Positions 9,204 through 18,390 of a stretch of DNA of 64,000 bases are shown here, one piece after another. The position numbers and the translations under genes were made by a program. How positions within the stretch are numbered: the first letter of the stretch is position 1; each line of letters starts with the position of its first letter. Origin of the DNA: Shewanella atlantica. GTDB lineage: Bacteria > Pseudomonadota > Gammaproteobacteria > Enterobacterales > Shewanellaceae. Under the pieces are notes generated by a model. That model was not told the origin of the DNA. It searched no databases and was given only the letters and a program-made list of their open reading frames with translations. The stretch spans positions 496,001 through 560,000 of the forward strand of contig NZ_RXNV01000002.1 of assembly GCF_003966265.1 (NCBI RefSeq), in the 5' to 3' direction.

Positions 9204-10457
9204 ATGTTTGCACTGGTCGATGCCAACTCCTTTTACTGCTCCGCCGAGCAGGTGTTTCGTCCCGAATGGCGCGGTCGCCCGATTGTGGTTCTGTCTAACA
9301 ACGATGGCTGTATCGTGGCGGCGAATCGTCAGGCCGTCGATGCCGGGATCCCCAAGTTCGAACCCTTTTTTAAGGTGAAGTCACAATGTGAGCGATTAGG
9401 TGTAATTGCACTCAGCTCAAACTATGAGCTTTACGGCTCGTTGTCGGCCAGTATGATGGAGGTCATAGGCCGCTTTGCCCCCGAACAACACATCTATTCT
9501 ATCGATGAATCCTTCCTCTCCTTTAAACACTGCTCTGCGGCGATCCCCTGCTTAATCAAGCATGGTGAGACCCTGAGGCGTGCCGTCTGGAAAGAGACCC
9601 GCCTGCCTGTATGCGTTGGTATGGCTGAGACGCTCACCCTGGCCAAGATTGCTAACCATGCCGCGAAAAAACATGAGGGCTATCATGGTGTCTGCCTAAT
9701 CGACAATCCACAACAACGTAAAGCGATCTTACTTAAAATGCTCCCGGGAGATGTATGGGGAATTGGGCGCCGTCTGGCTAAGCGCCTGGATATCATGGGC
9801 ATCAAGACCGCCTACGCCCTATCTCAAATGGCCCCCGGGATCGCCAGAAAACAGTTTAGCATTGAGGTCGAGCGCACCGTTCGTGAGCTCAATGGTGAGA
9901 TCTGTAAGGGGTGGGATGAGGCCCGCGCCGATAAACAGCAGATCTTTTCCACACGTAGTATGGGTGAACGGATAGTCGATGCCGTATCACTGCAACAGGC
10001 ATTGAGTAAACATGCAGGAATTGCCACCAGCAAGGCAAGAGAGCAAGGTTCATTGTGCTCTGTGCTACATATTTTTGCGTCGAACTCCCCTTTCGATGAA
10101 AATCCGACGGGCTTTAAGATCACCCACCGTTTCGCCTATCCAACCAATGATACCGGCGAGATCACCGAGGTGGTCAACCGCATAGCCGCACGGCAATTTC
10201 GCGAAGGAGTCCGCTACTACAAGGTAGGTGTAGGTTTAATCGATCTCGTCAGCGAAGCACACCTGCAGAGGGATCTGTTTGAGCCCCCTAAGAACCCTGC
10301 CTTAATGCGGGTGTACGACAGGGTTAATCATAGATATGGTTCAGACTCACTCTTTATGGCGGCCCAGGGGATCACGCCGAAATGGCGCATGCGCAGACAA
10401 TATCTTAGCCCCCAATACACCACATGTTGGCAGGATCTGCCTAAGATACGGTGCTAG
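9204..10457 (+). CDS. umuC: DNA polymerase V catalytic subunit UmuC
   Basis: A 417-residue Y-family DNA polymerase, typical for UmuC (about 420). It opens with MFALVDANSFYCSAEQVFRP, the conserved N-terminal palm with the metal-binding Asp, and contains the catalytic SIDESFL motif. The little-finger region and the C-terminal UmuC tail are present. It copies past damaged bases, with UmuD' and RecA, at the cost of mutation. It is probably co-transcribed with umuD from the LexA-controlled promoter, although 135 bases separate the two genes where E. coli has an overlap. Confidence 0.95.
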   Translation: MFALVDANSFYCSAEQVFRPEWRGRPIVVLSNNDGCIVAANRQAVDAGIPKFEPFFKVKSQCERLGVIALSSNYELYGSLSASMMEVIGRFAPEQHIYSIDESFLSFKHCSAAIPCLIKHGETLRRAVWKETRLPVCVGMAETLTLAKIANHAAKKHEGYHGVCLIDNPQQRKAILLKMLPGDVWGIGRRLAKRLDIMGIKTAYALSQMAPGIARKQFSIEVERTVRELNGEICKGWDEARADKQQIFSTRSMGERIVDAVSLQQALSKHAGIATSKAREQGSLCSVLHIFASNSPFDENPTGFKITHRFAYPTNDTGEITEVVNRIAARQFREGVRYYKVGVGLIDLVSEAHLQRDLFEPPKNPALMRVYDRVNHRYGSDSLFMAAQGITPKWRMRRQYLSPQYTTCWQDLPKIRC

Positions 10458-10565
10458 AGGTATTAACTATAGATGCCAGGAAGTTGTACTAAAAAGTAAA
10501 AAGAGTGCTTGCTGGTTAATCAAACCAAGATCAACCAGCTGATACGGAACATGAAAACATTAGCC

Positions 10566-10595
10566 CATATAGGGCTGGCTCATATAGGGCTGGCT
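10566..10595. repeat. 15-bp tandem direct repeat
   Basis: Two perfect adjacent copies of CATATAGGGCTGGCT followed by a partial third (CATAT), in the gap between umuC and the convergent PII-like gene. No function seen. Confidence 0.8.
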
Positions 10596-10607
10596 CATAT
10601 TCAACCC

Positions 10608-10949
10608 CTATTTTTCGAAATAGTTAAAATCATCTTCATTGACGACACGCTGTTCATGAACCCAAAGCAACTGTTCTACATCGGTAACGGCGACAAAACC
10701 TATGCTGATCTCACCAATTTCGGCGGCCTTCATGATGAGTTTAGCTACGTTATCAACATGTTCAGCGCTGGTATAAACTTCCAGCTGAGTATGACCAACT
10801 AACTGATCTTGAGTGTATAAGTTACTGTATTTACCGCGTCCTCTGACGGTAAACACCGTAAAACCGCTGATGCCATGCGCCTCGAGTGCATGTTGAACAC
10901 TTTCAAGTTGCATATCCCCTATAACCGCAGTGATTTTCTTAAGCTTCAT
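10608..10949 (-). CDS. PII-like signalling protein with divergent T-loop
   Basis: A 113-residue protein with the PII ferredoxin-like fold: the N-terminal MKLKKITAVIGDMQLESVQHAL strand-helix and the VRGRG turn. The region matching the T-loop reads YSNLYTQDQLVGHTQLEVYT and lacks the uridylylation motif of GlnB/GlnK, so it is not the normal nitrogen sensor. A ribosome site AAGGAG stands before the ATG. PII-like trimers linked to transporters usually bind nucleotides or small ligands and regulate the transporter; here the nearest candidates are the HMA-like protein and the RND pump, so a role in metal or efflux control is possible but unproven. Confidence 0.75.
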   Translation of the reverse strand: MKLKKITAVIGDMQLESVQHALEAHGISGFTVFTVRGRGKYSNLYTQDQLVGHTQLEVYTSAEHVDNVAKLIMKAAEIGEISIGFVAVTDVEQLLWVHEQRVVNEDDFNYFEK

Positions 10950-11171
10950 ACAGAACTCCTTTCAAAATGAGTTAACTCGAGTAGCTAAAAAACATAGCCA
11001 ATGAAGAACGAACATCCCATTAACTAGTTTAGCCGTAAATAACCGGAGCCTATGACAAATTGTGCAAATAAATGACGAGGTTATGGAAAGCAGGACGAAA
11101 GACGATTTGCCCGACGTTCCTGTTAGATGAAGTTGGGGGGAGTGATAGATAATGACGACATCAAGAATCAA

Positions 11172-11197
11172 TCAACCCCTCATATTTGAAGGGTTGA
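11172..11197 (-). terminator. Possible terminator after the HMA-like gene
   Basis: Inverted repeat TCAACCC...GGGTTGA with an inner TCA/TGA extension, lying just downstream of the minus-strand stop at 11214. The U-tract is weak. Confidence 0.45.
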
Positions 11198-11213
11198 ATA
11201 CTTTTATTGAGCG

Positions 11214-11588
11214 CTAGTGCTTCTTACTGCCAGGTAACGCTTTTGGTAATGAATTACGGGGAACGGGCTCATTCTCATCGTTGTCTTTGACGTTTTGATC
11301 GACGTACTTGTAGTAACCCTCTTTAAAACGAGTCCACCAGCCGTGAGACAACTCGGCTCCATGAGCCTCTATATGCTCCTCGATTCCATCCAGATTACAG
11401 TGGGTCGCATCATAGGCAACATTTAACGTTGAAGATTCATCATCATAAGAGACACTATCGATACCGATTATTTGATCTATCTCATCTATGATAATCTGTT
11501 TATTTTCAGCCGTGATACCCTCTAGCTTCAGATGTCTGACAACAAGGTTAACTTCTTTTACACCGCCTCTGTGGTCTAAATCACTCAT
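11214..11588 (-). CDS. HMA-like small protein without the CxxC metal site
   Basis: A 124-residue protein whose first about 80 residues follow the beta-alpha-beta pattern of heavy-metal-associated domains (VNLVVRHLKLEG, helix, IIGIDSVSYDDESSTLNVAYD). The metal-binding GMTCxxC loop is replaced by GITAENK, so it should not bind copper or zinc in the standard way. The tail is hydrophilic and charged (ending LPGSKKH). A good ribosome site (AGGAAGG) precedes the ATG. It sits between the PII-like gene and the lipoprotein/RND genes. The function is unknown; a cation-related regulatory or scaffold role is only suggested by the fold and the neighbours. Confidence 0.55.
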   Translation of the reverse strand: MSDLDHRGGVKEVNLVVRHLKLEGITAENKQIIIDEIDQIIGIDSVSYDDESSTLNVAYDATHCNLDGIEEHIEAHGAELSHGWWTRFKEGYYKYVDQNVKDNDENEPVPRNSLPKALPGSKKH

Positions 11589-11830
11589 TTTACCTTCCTC
11601 ATTAAGTCACAAATTCTAATAGAAACAACTGATTTTATTGTTATATGAAGCATCCTATTAAAACCCCAATGTATCGAATACCTGAAAATAAAAGCCTTTC
11701 CGGTACGCTGCACATAATGGCTAATAAGCCTGTTTAAGCTTCATTGCTTCTTACTTCCGACTCCAATAATAGTTCACCCTAAGCATCATCTCATACAAAG
11801 AAACATTTTTTTAACTGTTTTAACCCAGTT

Positions 11831-11844
11831 TTGACACAGATCAA
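11831..11844. promoter_or_regulatory. FNR-like box 1 upstream of the lipoprotein gene
   Basis: TTGACACAGATCAA matches TTGAT-N4-ATCAA with one change (C for T in the left arm). About 190 bases upstream of the lipoprotein start. Confidence 0.5.
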
Positions 11845-11955
11845 CAACCGGTAGTCAGCCTCAAGCCAGATAACAAGCCTAAGACTCACAGTTCTCATTA
11901 ACAGAACCGTTACAACTAGACCTTAGTCGCATCATGGTTAAATCTCGAGCAGTAA

Positions 11956-11969
11956 TTGACAGAGATCAA
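11956..11969. promoter_or_regulatory. FNR-like box 2 upstream of the lipoprotein gene
   Basis: TTGACAGAGATCAA, the same one-mismatch form as the box at 11831, about 65 bases before the lipoprotein ATG. Confidence 0.5.
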
Positions 11970-12030
11970 CAACGCCTACCCACGAAGAGGTATTATCGAG
12001 CAAGATTCATACAACAGTGGCCTTCATACA

Positions 12031-13029
12031 ATGAAAACTAATACAGCACTCCTACTATTATCTTCTTTGCTACTGGTTAGCGCATGTGGAAGTGACAGCT
12101 CCGATCCTGAAAAAGAATCGGTATTGCCTACAGGTAAATTATCATTAGCTATCTCCGACTCGCCTATGTCCGGAGTTTCACGTTTAGGCTTGGTCTTAGA
12201 TGAGCTGGTCATGACCGATGCTGCAGGAGTCTTACACAGACACGATCTGCAAGATATGGCATTTAACCTACTTGATTACCAGGGAATGGATAGTCATATG
12301 GTCATCGAAGGGGTTGATATGCCTGTGGGACATTACCACGATGCCTTTATTACAGTTCATCAGGGTGATGGCAATCAGGGCTGTTACATTGAAGATGGCC
12401 AGGGGCGTCACGGTCTGCATGTGACAGATGGGCACCTACCGGTTCAGGATTTTGAATTGATCGCAGGGCAGCACCTTTCGCTCACCATGGAGATGGATCT
12501 CTATCGGGGGCTTTCATATCACCAAGGCCAGTATCAATTTAACCATGAAGGGATGTGGAGTGTAGACAACAGGTATATGGGCCACCTGATAGGTGAAGTC
12601 GACCCTCAATGGATAGCCGACTGCGAAACAGCCTACTCTGACTTAGCACCCGTTGGCGGACAATTTACCCATTTAGCCTATCTCTACCCAAATACAGTCA
12701 CAGACATATCCCAGATGGCAGATATGGGAACGACACCACCAGCCGGATATACGGCACCTTCTGCAGTGAGTCCTATGATGCAGGATTATAACGGTAACTG
12801 GCACTTCGCTATGGGATACCTGCCTGCCGGTGAATACCGGGTCGGTTATAGCTGTTTAGGACACATAGATGATCCAATAGCCGACGATATCAGTAGTGGT
12901 TCATTTGTGATCTTTAAAGATTCTGGTGAGATCACTATAGAGACAGGATCTCAGGGCGGACGACAAACAGTACATGAATGTGGAAGAGGCAACGGTGGTC
13001 ACCATGGCGGTGGCCGACACGGCGGTTAA
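12031..13029 (+). CDS. DUF4382-type lipoprotein with a His/Gly-rich tail
   Basis: A 332-residue exported lipoprotein. The ATG at 12031 begins a type II signal peptide (MKTNTALLLLSSLLLVSAC, lipobox LVSAC), so this start is preferred over the longer TTG frame. The mature part begins GKLSLAISDSPMSGVSRLGLVLDELV, the hallmark of the DUF4382 family of envelope proteins, whose function is unknown. The C-terminus is rich in His and Gly (GNGGHHGGGRHGG), which could bind metal. It lies upstream of the RND efflux genes on the same strand but has its own terminator, so it is probably a separate transcript. Two FNR-like boxes precede it. The call is by family pattern and the link to metals is inferred. 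Confidence 0.8.
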   Translation: MKTNTALLLLSSLLLVSACGSDSSDPEKESVLPTGKLSLAISDSPMSGVSRLGLVLDELVMTDAAGVLHRHDLQDMAFNLLDYQGMDSHMVIEGVDMPVGHYHDAFITVHQGDGNQGCYIEDGQGRHGLHVTDGHLPVQDFELIAGQHLSLTMEMDLYRGLSYHQGQYQFNHEGMWSVDNRYMGHLIGEVDPQWIADCETAYSDLAPVGGQFTHLAYLYPNTVTDISQMADMGTTPPAGYTAPSAVSPMMQDYNGNWHFAMGYLPAGEYRVGYSCLGHIDDPIADDISSGSFVIFKDSGEITIETGSQGGRQTVHECGRGNGGHHGGGRHGG

Positions 13030-13054
13030 TTCATTTTTTAGGGAGTCAGGTTTT

Positions 13055-13086
13055 AAGGGCTTCAGATTTTGGAGCCCTCTTTCTTA
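13055..13086 (+). terminator. Terminator of the lipoprotein gene
   Basis: Stem AAGGGCT with AGCCCT and an intervening loop, followed by TCTTTCTT. Located 26 bases after the lipoprotein stop. Confidence 0.6.
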
Positions 13087-13351
13087 GAAAGGTTACAGCC
13101 CTGCTTTCAAGTTATCAAACATGATATGTCACTTGGTAAACCCTATCCGTCAATAACCCGCTATTCATGTCCTCACACTTTGCCTTATAAACAACAACAC
13201 AAATTGTAACAACCGATACTGTGCGACATAAATCTATTGTCTGTTATCGGTTATTTATAATGTTTATTATTCATATCCTTACTAAAAAATATATCGCTCC
13301 CCTCCATAATCATATAGATGACATACATTTTTACACAATCCAGATGTAACA

Positions 13352-13365
13352 TTGACACAGATCAA
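13352..13365. promoter_or_regulatory. FNR-like box upstream of the RND efflux genes
   Basis: TTGACACAGATCAA, identical to the box at 11831, about 134 bases before the membrane fusion protein start. The rest of the 470-base gap shows only the terminator at 13055 and AT-rich sequence. Confidence 0.5.
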
Positions 13366-13498
13366 TTAACATACTCAGGTTAAAACCATTCTTTCGCCAA
13401 ATTCTGTAGCAGATAGATGTAAAACCTAAGATGTAAAAACCTATGTGCTTACAAAAGTTTAATAATAAAAAAACTGGCTTCAACAAGAGGAAGTGTTA

Positions 13499-14689
13499 GT
13501 GGCTACAAAAAAACAGATTATCTTGCCTATTGTCGTACTCTCCGCCGGGATCGGCGCTTTCGTTGCAATCTCGGCACTGAAAAAACCACCGGAAGAGAAA
13601 GAGGCGGTCGACAATACTCCACTGGTCGCGGTCAAACAGGTCGAGATTAAGCCTATGACATTCTCGGTTAACTCCTACGGTGTAGTCAGCGCAAAATATG
13701 AAACTGAACTCGTCTCACAGGTCAATGGAGAGATAGTCTTCCTGTCACAGAGTTTTGTACGCGGCGGATTTGTTAAGAAAGGCACGGTTCTGGCCAAAAT
13801 TGACTCCAGTGATTATGACGCCGACCTTATCGATGCCGAAGCCAATCTGGCTTCAGCCAGAGCGACGCTGGTTCAGGAAAAAGCCTACGGTAAGGTCGCC
13901 GAAGAGGAGTGGAAGCGCATTAAGGATGGCGTCCCCACAGAACTGAGCCTTCGAAAACCACAACTTGCACAGGAGATAGCTAAACTCAACTCCTCAGAAG
14001 CGGGTCTTAAACGTGCACTTCGAAATGTCGAACGCACAACGATCAGGGCGCCTTATGATGCGCTTATCGAAAGCAGGAATATCGGTTTAGGCTCCTACGT
14101 CAGTAAGGGCACCCCACTGGGTAAAGTATTAAACACAGATAATGCAGAGGTGCGCCTTCCACTTGCAGATAAAGAGCTTCAATACCTGATCAAAAAAGGT
14201 AAAGACGCCAAAGTCAGTCTGGTTGCCGACCTCGGTGGCGAGAAGCAGGAGTGGACAGGCACCATAGTACGTAGTGAAGGCGTTATCGACAGCCGCAGCC
14301 GTATGACCTATCTGGTTGCCGAAGTGATTGACCCTTATGGGTTAAAATCTGGTAATAATGAACTCAGATACGGTACCTATGTCACCGCCAGTATTGCCGG
14401 GAATGAAGCCGGTAACGTCGCAGTTGTCCCGAGACACCTTATTGTCAATGGTCAGATAGCTGTGTTGGACGACGAGAAGAAGCTGCGTTACAAGCCAGTT
14501 AACGTCATTCGCCAATTTGGCGCCGAAGTCGTCATATCTGAAGGGCTTGATGCTGGCATGAACATCATCACCTCGGCGCTGGATTATCCGGTAGAGGGAA
14601 TGCAGCTGGCTCTGCCTGAAGATAAGATCCTGCAAGAGGATGATTCTGAAGAGAGTGAGACTCAGTTAGCGATGGAAGAGAAGGACTAA
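13499..14689 (+). CDS. RND efflux membrane fusion protein (periplasmic adaptor)
   Basis: A 396-residue adaptor with an N-terminal membrane anchor (residues about 7-27) and no lipobox. The biotinyl/lipoyl-like motif with VSQVNGEIVFLSQSF, a coiled-coil hairpin and the second lipoyl half (RTTIRAPYDALIESRNIG) are visible. I prefer the GTG at 13499, which has AGGAAG five bases upstream; an in-frame GTG at 13493 overlaps that ribosome site. The adaptor links the inner-membrane pump with an outer-membrane channel. The pump gene follows after 3 bases, and no TolC-like gene is present, so the channel would be recruited from elsewhere. Confidence 0.9.
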   Translation: MATKKQIILPIVVLSAGIGAFVAISALKKPPEEKEAVDNTPLVAVKQVEIKPMTFSVNSYGVVSAKYETELVSQVNGEIVFLSQSFVRGGFVKKGTVLAKIDSSDYDADLIDAEANLASARATLVQEKAYGKVAEEEWKRIKDGVPTELSLRKPQLAQEIAKLNSSEAGLKRALRNVERTTIRAPYDALIESRNIGLGSYVSKGTPLGKVLNTDNAEVRLPLADKELQYLIKKGKDAKVSLVADLGGEKQEWTGTIVRSEGVIDSRSRMTYLVAEVIDPYGLKSGNNELRYGTYVTASIAGNEAGNVAVVPRHLIVNGQIAVLDDEKKLRYKPVNVIRQFGAEVVISEGLDAGMNIITSALDYPVEGMQLALPEDKILQEDDSEESETQLAMEEKD

Positions 14690-14692
14690 ACG

Positions 14693-17600
14693 ATGCCGGA
14701 TACGAACAGAGGCATCATCTCCTGGTTTGCGCGCAATAGTGTCGCAGCTAACCTTCTGATGCTCATCATTATAATAGGTGGTCTCTTGACTGCCGATACC
14801 ATACGTAAGCAGTTTTTTCCTCAGGTAGAGATAAATTGGGTAGAATTTAACGCTTTCTACCCTGGAGCCGCACCACAGGAGGTCGAAGAAGGGATCACCA
14901 TAAAAGTCGAAGAGGCGCTCGAGAGTGTCCAGGGACTAAAACGCGTTATAACCTACTCGAATCGTAACTCAGCCAGGGGTTACTTTCGAATTGAAGACTC
15001 TTACGACCCTCAAGTCGTACTGGATGAGATAAAGTCAGAGATCGATTCCATATCCAGTTTCCCCGATGACATGGAGCGCCCTAAGGTTGAGCGCATAAAA
15101 CTGCGTCAGGAAGTGCTCTATATGAGCTTGTATGGTGATATGACCCCTAGACAGCTCAAAGAGCTGGGTGAAAAGATCCATGACGAGCTGATGCAACTTC
15201 CACTGGTTAATATTACCGACTTTTACGGCGGGCTGGACTATGAGATCGCCATCGAGGTCAGCAAAGACAGGCTTCGGGAATACGGCCTGAATTTTAACGA
15301 CGTTGCCGCAGCGGTAAGAGGCTTTTCCCGTAATATGTCGGCGGGTCAGATAAGAGCAGAGAATGGTTATATTAACCTGCGTGTTCAAAATCAGGCCTAT
15401 GTGGGATACGAATTTGAAAATCTGCCATTAATCACACTCGATGACGGAACCACGGTACTGCTGGGGGATATCGCAACGGTCGTGGATGGTTTTCAGGAGG
15501 GGATCCAATACTCTAAGTTTAACGGCAAAAACTCAGTCACCTTCTTTATCGGCGCCGCTAACGATCAGAGCATGACCGATGTCGCCGATGTGGTGAAAGC
15601 CTATGTCGCCGAAAAACAAGACGTATTACCAGAAGGACTGAAACTCGAGACCTGGGTCGACATGACCTACTACCTTGAGGGCCGTCTGGACTTGATGTTA
15701 GACAGCATGAAAACCGGTGCCGTCTTGGTATTTTTGATGCTGGCACTGTTTCTTCGCGTCCGTCTCGCATTTTGGGTAATGATGGGACTACCTGTATGTT
15801 TCTTAGGTACCTTGCTCTTTATGCCAATGGCCATGATAGATGTCACCGTCAATGTCATCAGCCTGTTCGCCTTTATCCTGGTACTGGGTATCGTGGTCGA
15901 TGATGCCATCGTCATGGGTGAGAGTGCCCATGAAGAGTGTGATAAAAATGGGCAGAGTCTCGATAATGTCATCCGCGGGGTTAAACGCGTTGCTATGCCC
16001 GCCACCTTCGGCGTTCTGACAACCATAGCGGCATTTTTACCCCTGACGCTGGCGGATGGTCCCTCCTCCGCCTTTGGTAAGGCTATCGGTTATGTCGTTA
16101 TTTTGTGTCTGCTCTTTTCCTTGGTCGAGTCAAAGCTTATCTTACCTGCCCACCTGGCGCGTATGAAGAAGAAGACCATAGTCAAACCCGGGTCTAAAAA
16201 CCCGATAGATTGGCTACGTAACGGGGTTAACTTCGTTCAGGGCAAGGTCGACTCAAATCTTAAAAAACTGATCCAAAATATCTACCGACCCACGCTGACT
16301 ATGGCTGTAGAGTATCGCTATACGGTTATCATGTTGTTCATCAGCTTCGTGCTGATCTGCGCCGGATTATACACTGGTGGCATGATACGTTATATCGGCC
16401 AGCCTAAGATCCCCCATGATTTCCCGCGTGTATCCTTTGATATGAATGTGGATGCCTCTGAGAAGGCGACGCTGTCTGCAGCATTAGCCATCGAAAAAGC
16501 CATCTATAACGTCGATAAGCAGCTCGAAGAGAAATATGGGCAAGGCATGATCTCAGATATGCAGGTCGATCTGGAGGGACGCACCTCGGCAAAAGTGATG
16601 ACCAAATTGGTCGACCCTGAGATAAGGCCACTCGACACATTCGAACTGGCAGAGATGTGGCGCAAAGCCATGCCACTCATTCCGGGAATGAAGTCGTTCG
16701 AAGTGCAGGACAACCTGTTTGGCGGTGGTCGTGACGATGGCGATATCAGTTTCCGCCTCGAAGGCAAGAATGAAGAGCAACTCGTCGCAGCATCGCAGGA
16801 GCTTAAGGCGAAACTGAACTCACTCAAGGGTGTTGGTGATGTTAACGACAGTCGACAGTCCAGCGCTAAAGAGGTGCAGTTCGAGCTTAAACCGCAAGCC
16901 TATGGTCTGGGGCTGACCTTAGCCAATATCGCCTCACAGGTCGGCAATAGTTTCTATGGTCTGGAAGCACAGCGGATCTTAAGAAACGGTGAAGAGATCA
17001 AGGTGATGCTTCGCTACCCAGAAGAACAGCGTAACTCTATCGCTCAGGTATCCGAGGTATTAATTGTGACGCCTCAGGGCGCCGAGGTACCTCTGTCTGA
17101 GGTCGCAAATATCACAGTGACACAAGGCGTTAATGGTATTCGCCGTGAAAATGGCAACCGTACGATTAATGTCTGGGGCTCTGTAGATGCCGATCAAGCC
17201 GAGCCATTCAAGTTGGCTCAGGATATCCGTGATAACTTTATGCCTCAGTTGTTGAAAAAGTACCCGAGAGTGAAGAGTGAAGTGTCGGGCAATATTCAGG
17301 AGCAGATGGACAGCGCTAAGACTCAGTTACGAGACTTCATCATATCCATGTTGATCATCTACAGCTTACTGGCGATACCGCTTAAATCTTATTCGCAACC
17401 TCTTATGATCATGGCCGTGATCCCATTTGGTGTGATTGGCTCAGTGCTGGGCCATATGATAATGGGCATAGATCTCAGTGCCCTGTCGCTGTTCGGTATA
17501 ATTGCGGCGGCGGGTGTGGTGGTGAATGACTCCCTGGTTATGGTCGATTACATCAACAAGTCCAGAGAATCCGGCATAGCGATGAAAATAGCGGTTCTGG

Positions 17601-17875
17601 AAGCGGGTTGTCGACGATTCAGAGCCATCATGTTGACCTCTCTGACCACCTTTATCGGTTTGATGCCAATCATGACTGAGACCAGCATGCAGGCCAAAAT
17701 GGTGATCCCAATGGCAACCTCACTCGCCTTCGGAGTTCTGTTTGCGACGGTTGTGACCTTGATGCTGATCCCATGCTTGTATCTGGCTATCGAAGACATT
17801 AAAAAGCTGTTTGGTAGTAAGTCTCGTGCACACCATGAAGCAGATCATGGAATGGAGCCAGAGCTAATCAAGTAA
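14693..17875 (+). CDS. RND efflux transporter permease (AcrB/MdtC-like)
   Basis: A 1060-residue inner-membrane RND pump, the normal length for the family, with two halves of six membrane helices and large periplasmic loops. It opens with GIISWFARNSVAANLLMLIII, and contains the conserved charged motif GIVVDDAIVMGESAHEE in TM4, with the matching AAAGVVVNDSLVMVDYINK in the second half. It uses the proton gradient to export substrates. The subgroup resembles the hydrophobe-type and uncharacterised pumps rather than heavy-metal CzcA-type ones, but the substrate cannot be deduced. It forms a two-gene unit with the adaptor just upstream, possibly under FNR-type control. Confidence 0.93.
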   Translation: MPDTNRGIISWFARNSVAANLLMLIIIIGGLLTADTIRKQFFPQVEINWVEFNAFYPGAAPQEVEEGITIKVEEALESVQGLKRVITYSNRNSARGYFRIEDSYDPQVVLDEIKSEIDSISSFPDDMERPKVERIKLRQEVLYMSLYGDMTPRQLKELGEKIHDELMQLPLVNITDFYGGLDYEIAIEVSKDRLREYGLNFNDVAAAVRGFSRNMSAGQIRAENGYINLRVQNQAYVGYEFENLPLITLDDGTTVLLGDIATVVDGFQEGIQYSKFNGKNSVTFFIGAANDQSMTDVADVVKAYVAEKQDVLPEGLKLETWVDMTYYLEGRLDLMLDSMKTGAVLVFLMLALFLRVRLAFWVMMGLPVCFLGTLLFMPMAMIDVTVNVISLFAFILVLGIVVDDAIVMGESAHEECDKNGQSLDNVIRGVKRVAMPATFGVLTTIAAFLPLTLADGPSSAFGKAIGYVVILCLLFSLVESKLILPAHLARMKKKTIVKPGSKNPIDWLRNGVNFVQGKVDSNLKKLIQNIYRPTLTMAVEYRYTVIMLFISFVLICAGLYTGGMIRYIGQPKIPHDFPRVSFDMNVDASEKATLSAALAIEKAIYNVDKQLEEKYGQGMISDMQVDLEGRTSAKVMTKLVDPEIRPLDTFELAEMWRKAMPLIPGMKSFEVQDNLFGGGRDDGDISFRLEGKNEEQLVAASQELKAKLNSLKGVGDVNDSRQSSAKEVQFELKPQAYGLGLTLANIASQVGNSFYGLEAQRILRNGEEIKVMLRYPEEQRNSIAQVSEVLIVTPQGAEVPLSEVANITVTQGVNGIRRENGNRTINVWGSVDADQAEPFKLAQDIRDNFMPQLLKKYPRVKSEVSGNIQEQMDSAKTQLRDFIISMLIIYSLLAIPLKSYSQPLMIMAVIPFGVIGSVLGHMIMGIDLSALSLFGIIAAAGVVVNDSLVMVDYINKSRESGIAMKIAVLEAGCRRFRAIMLTSLTTFIGLMPIMTETSMQAKMVIPMATSLAFGVLFATVVTLMLIPCLYLAIEDIKKLFGSKSRAHHEADHGMEPELIK

Positions 17876-17919
17876 CCTTGACCGAATAACCATCCAAACA
17901 AGGTTAATGGCTTAACACT

Positions 17920-17959
17920 AAAATGCCGCTCTACATCAGAGCGGCATTTTTTATGAAAT
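17920..17959 (+). terminator. Terminator of the RND operon, one of two identical 40-bp copies
   Basis: Stem AAATGCCGCTC with GAGCGGCATTT, loop TACATCA, then a T-run. The whole 40-bp block 17920-17959 recurs exactly at 28987-29026, at the other end of the pfor-rnf operon. Confidence 0.92.
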
Positions 17960-18390
17960 AAGTAAACTGATAATTAAACTGATAAGTAATATAGCCAATA
18001 CCACGTTGGTGAACTGCGCCACAAATATTGGATTAGAACACCCGGAAAATCAGCACCATAGCGCACAGCCAACTAGCATACATTAGTCCCTCTCCTCAAT
18101 CGCCAATCTAGCACTTCAGACTCACACAGGCGAACTGTGTGCAAAGACTTCTTCTTTTTGTCGCAATTGGACTTTCTACTTTTGCTTTTTTGTAAAATTC
18201 ACACTGTAAAATTTTCGTTGTAAAATTGTTAAACCAAATCTGCTAACCTACTACTAAATAGGTATACCAACTGAAGTGGTCGACCGGTACCTACAGAGAA
18301 TATCAATGAACTAACAACAAGAATGCGAGGCTGGATTAGTTGCGAAAAACAGATGAAGAGCTGCAGTGACTAAATTGGAGTAACCAAACA
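17960..18390. other. Promoter region of the pfor-rnf operon
   Basis: About 430 bases before rnfB without a gene. It contains three phased copies of TGTAAAATT (see the repeat at 18191). No FNR-type palindrome was found. Confidence 0.5.
18191..18227. repeat. Three phased TGTAAAATT direct repeats (candidate operator)
   Basis: TGTAAAATT starts at 18191, 18205 and 18219, a regular 14-base period, about 165-200 bases upstream of rnfB. Regular spacing suggests cooperative binding of a regulator; AT-rich chance is the alternative. Confidence 0.5.

Larger units (their letters stand above)
11589..12030. other. Intergenic region with two FNR-like boxes
   Basis: 442 bases between the divergent HMA-like and DUF4382-type genes. 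Besides the boxes at 11831 and 11956 I see no other structure; a TTG-started extension of the lipoprotein frame at 11956 is not credible. Confidence 0.6.

Noticed and set aside
10511..10539. GCTGGTT/AACCAGC inverted repeat after umuC as a terminator
   Set aside because: Short stem with a long loop and no T-run; not strong enough to call.
11956..12030. TTG-started extension of the lipoprotein gene
   Set aside because: It would bury the lipoprotein signal peptide and covers an FNR-like box.
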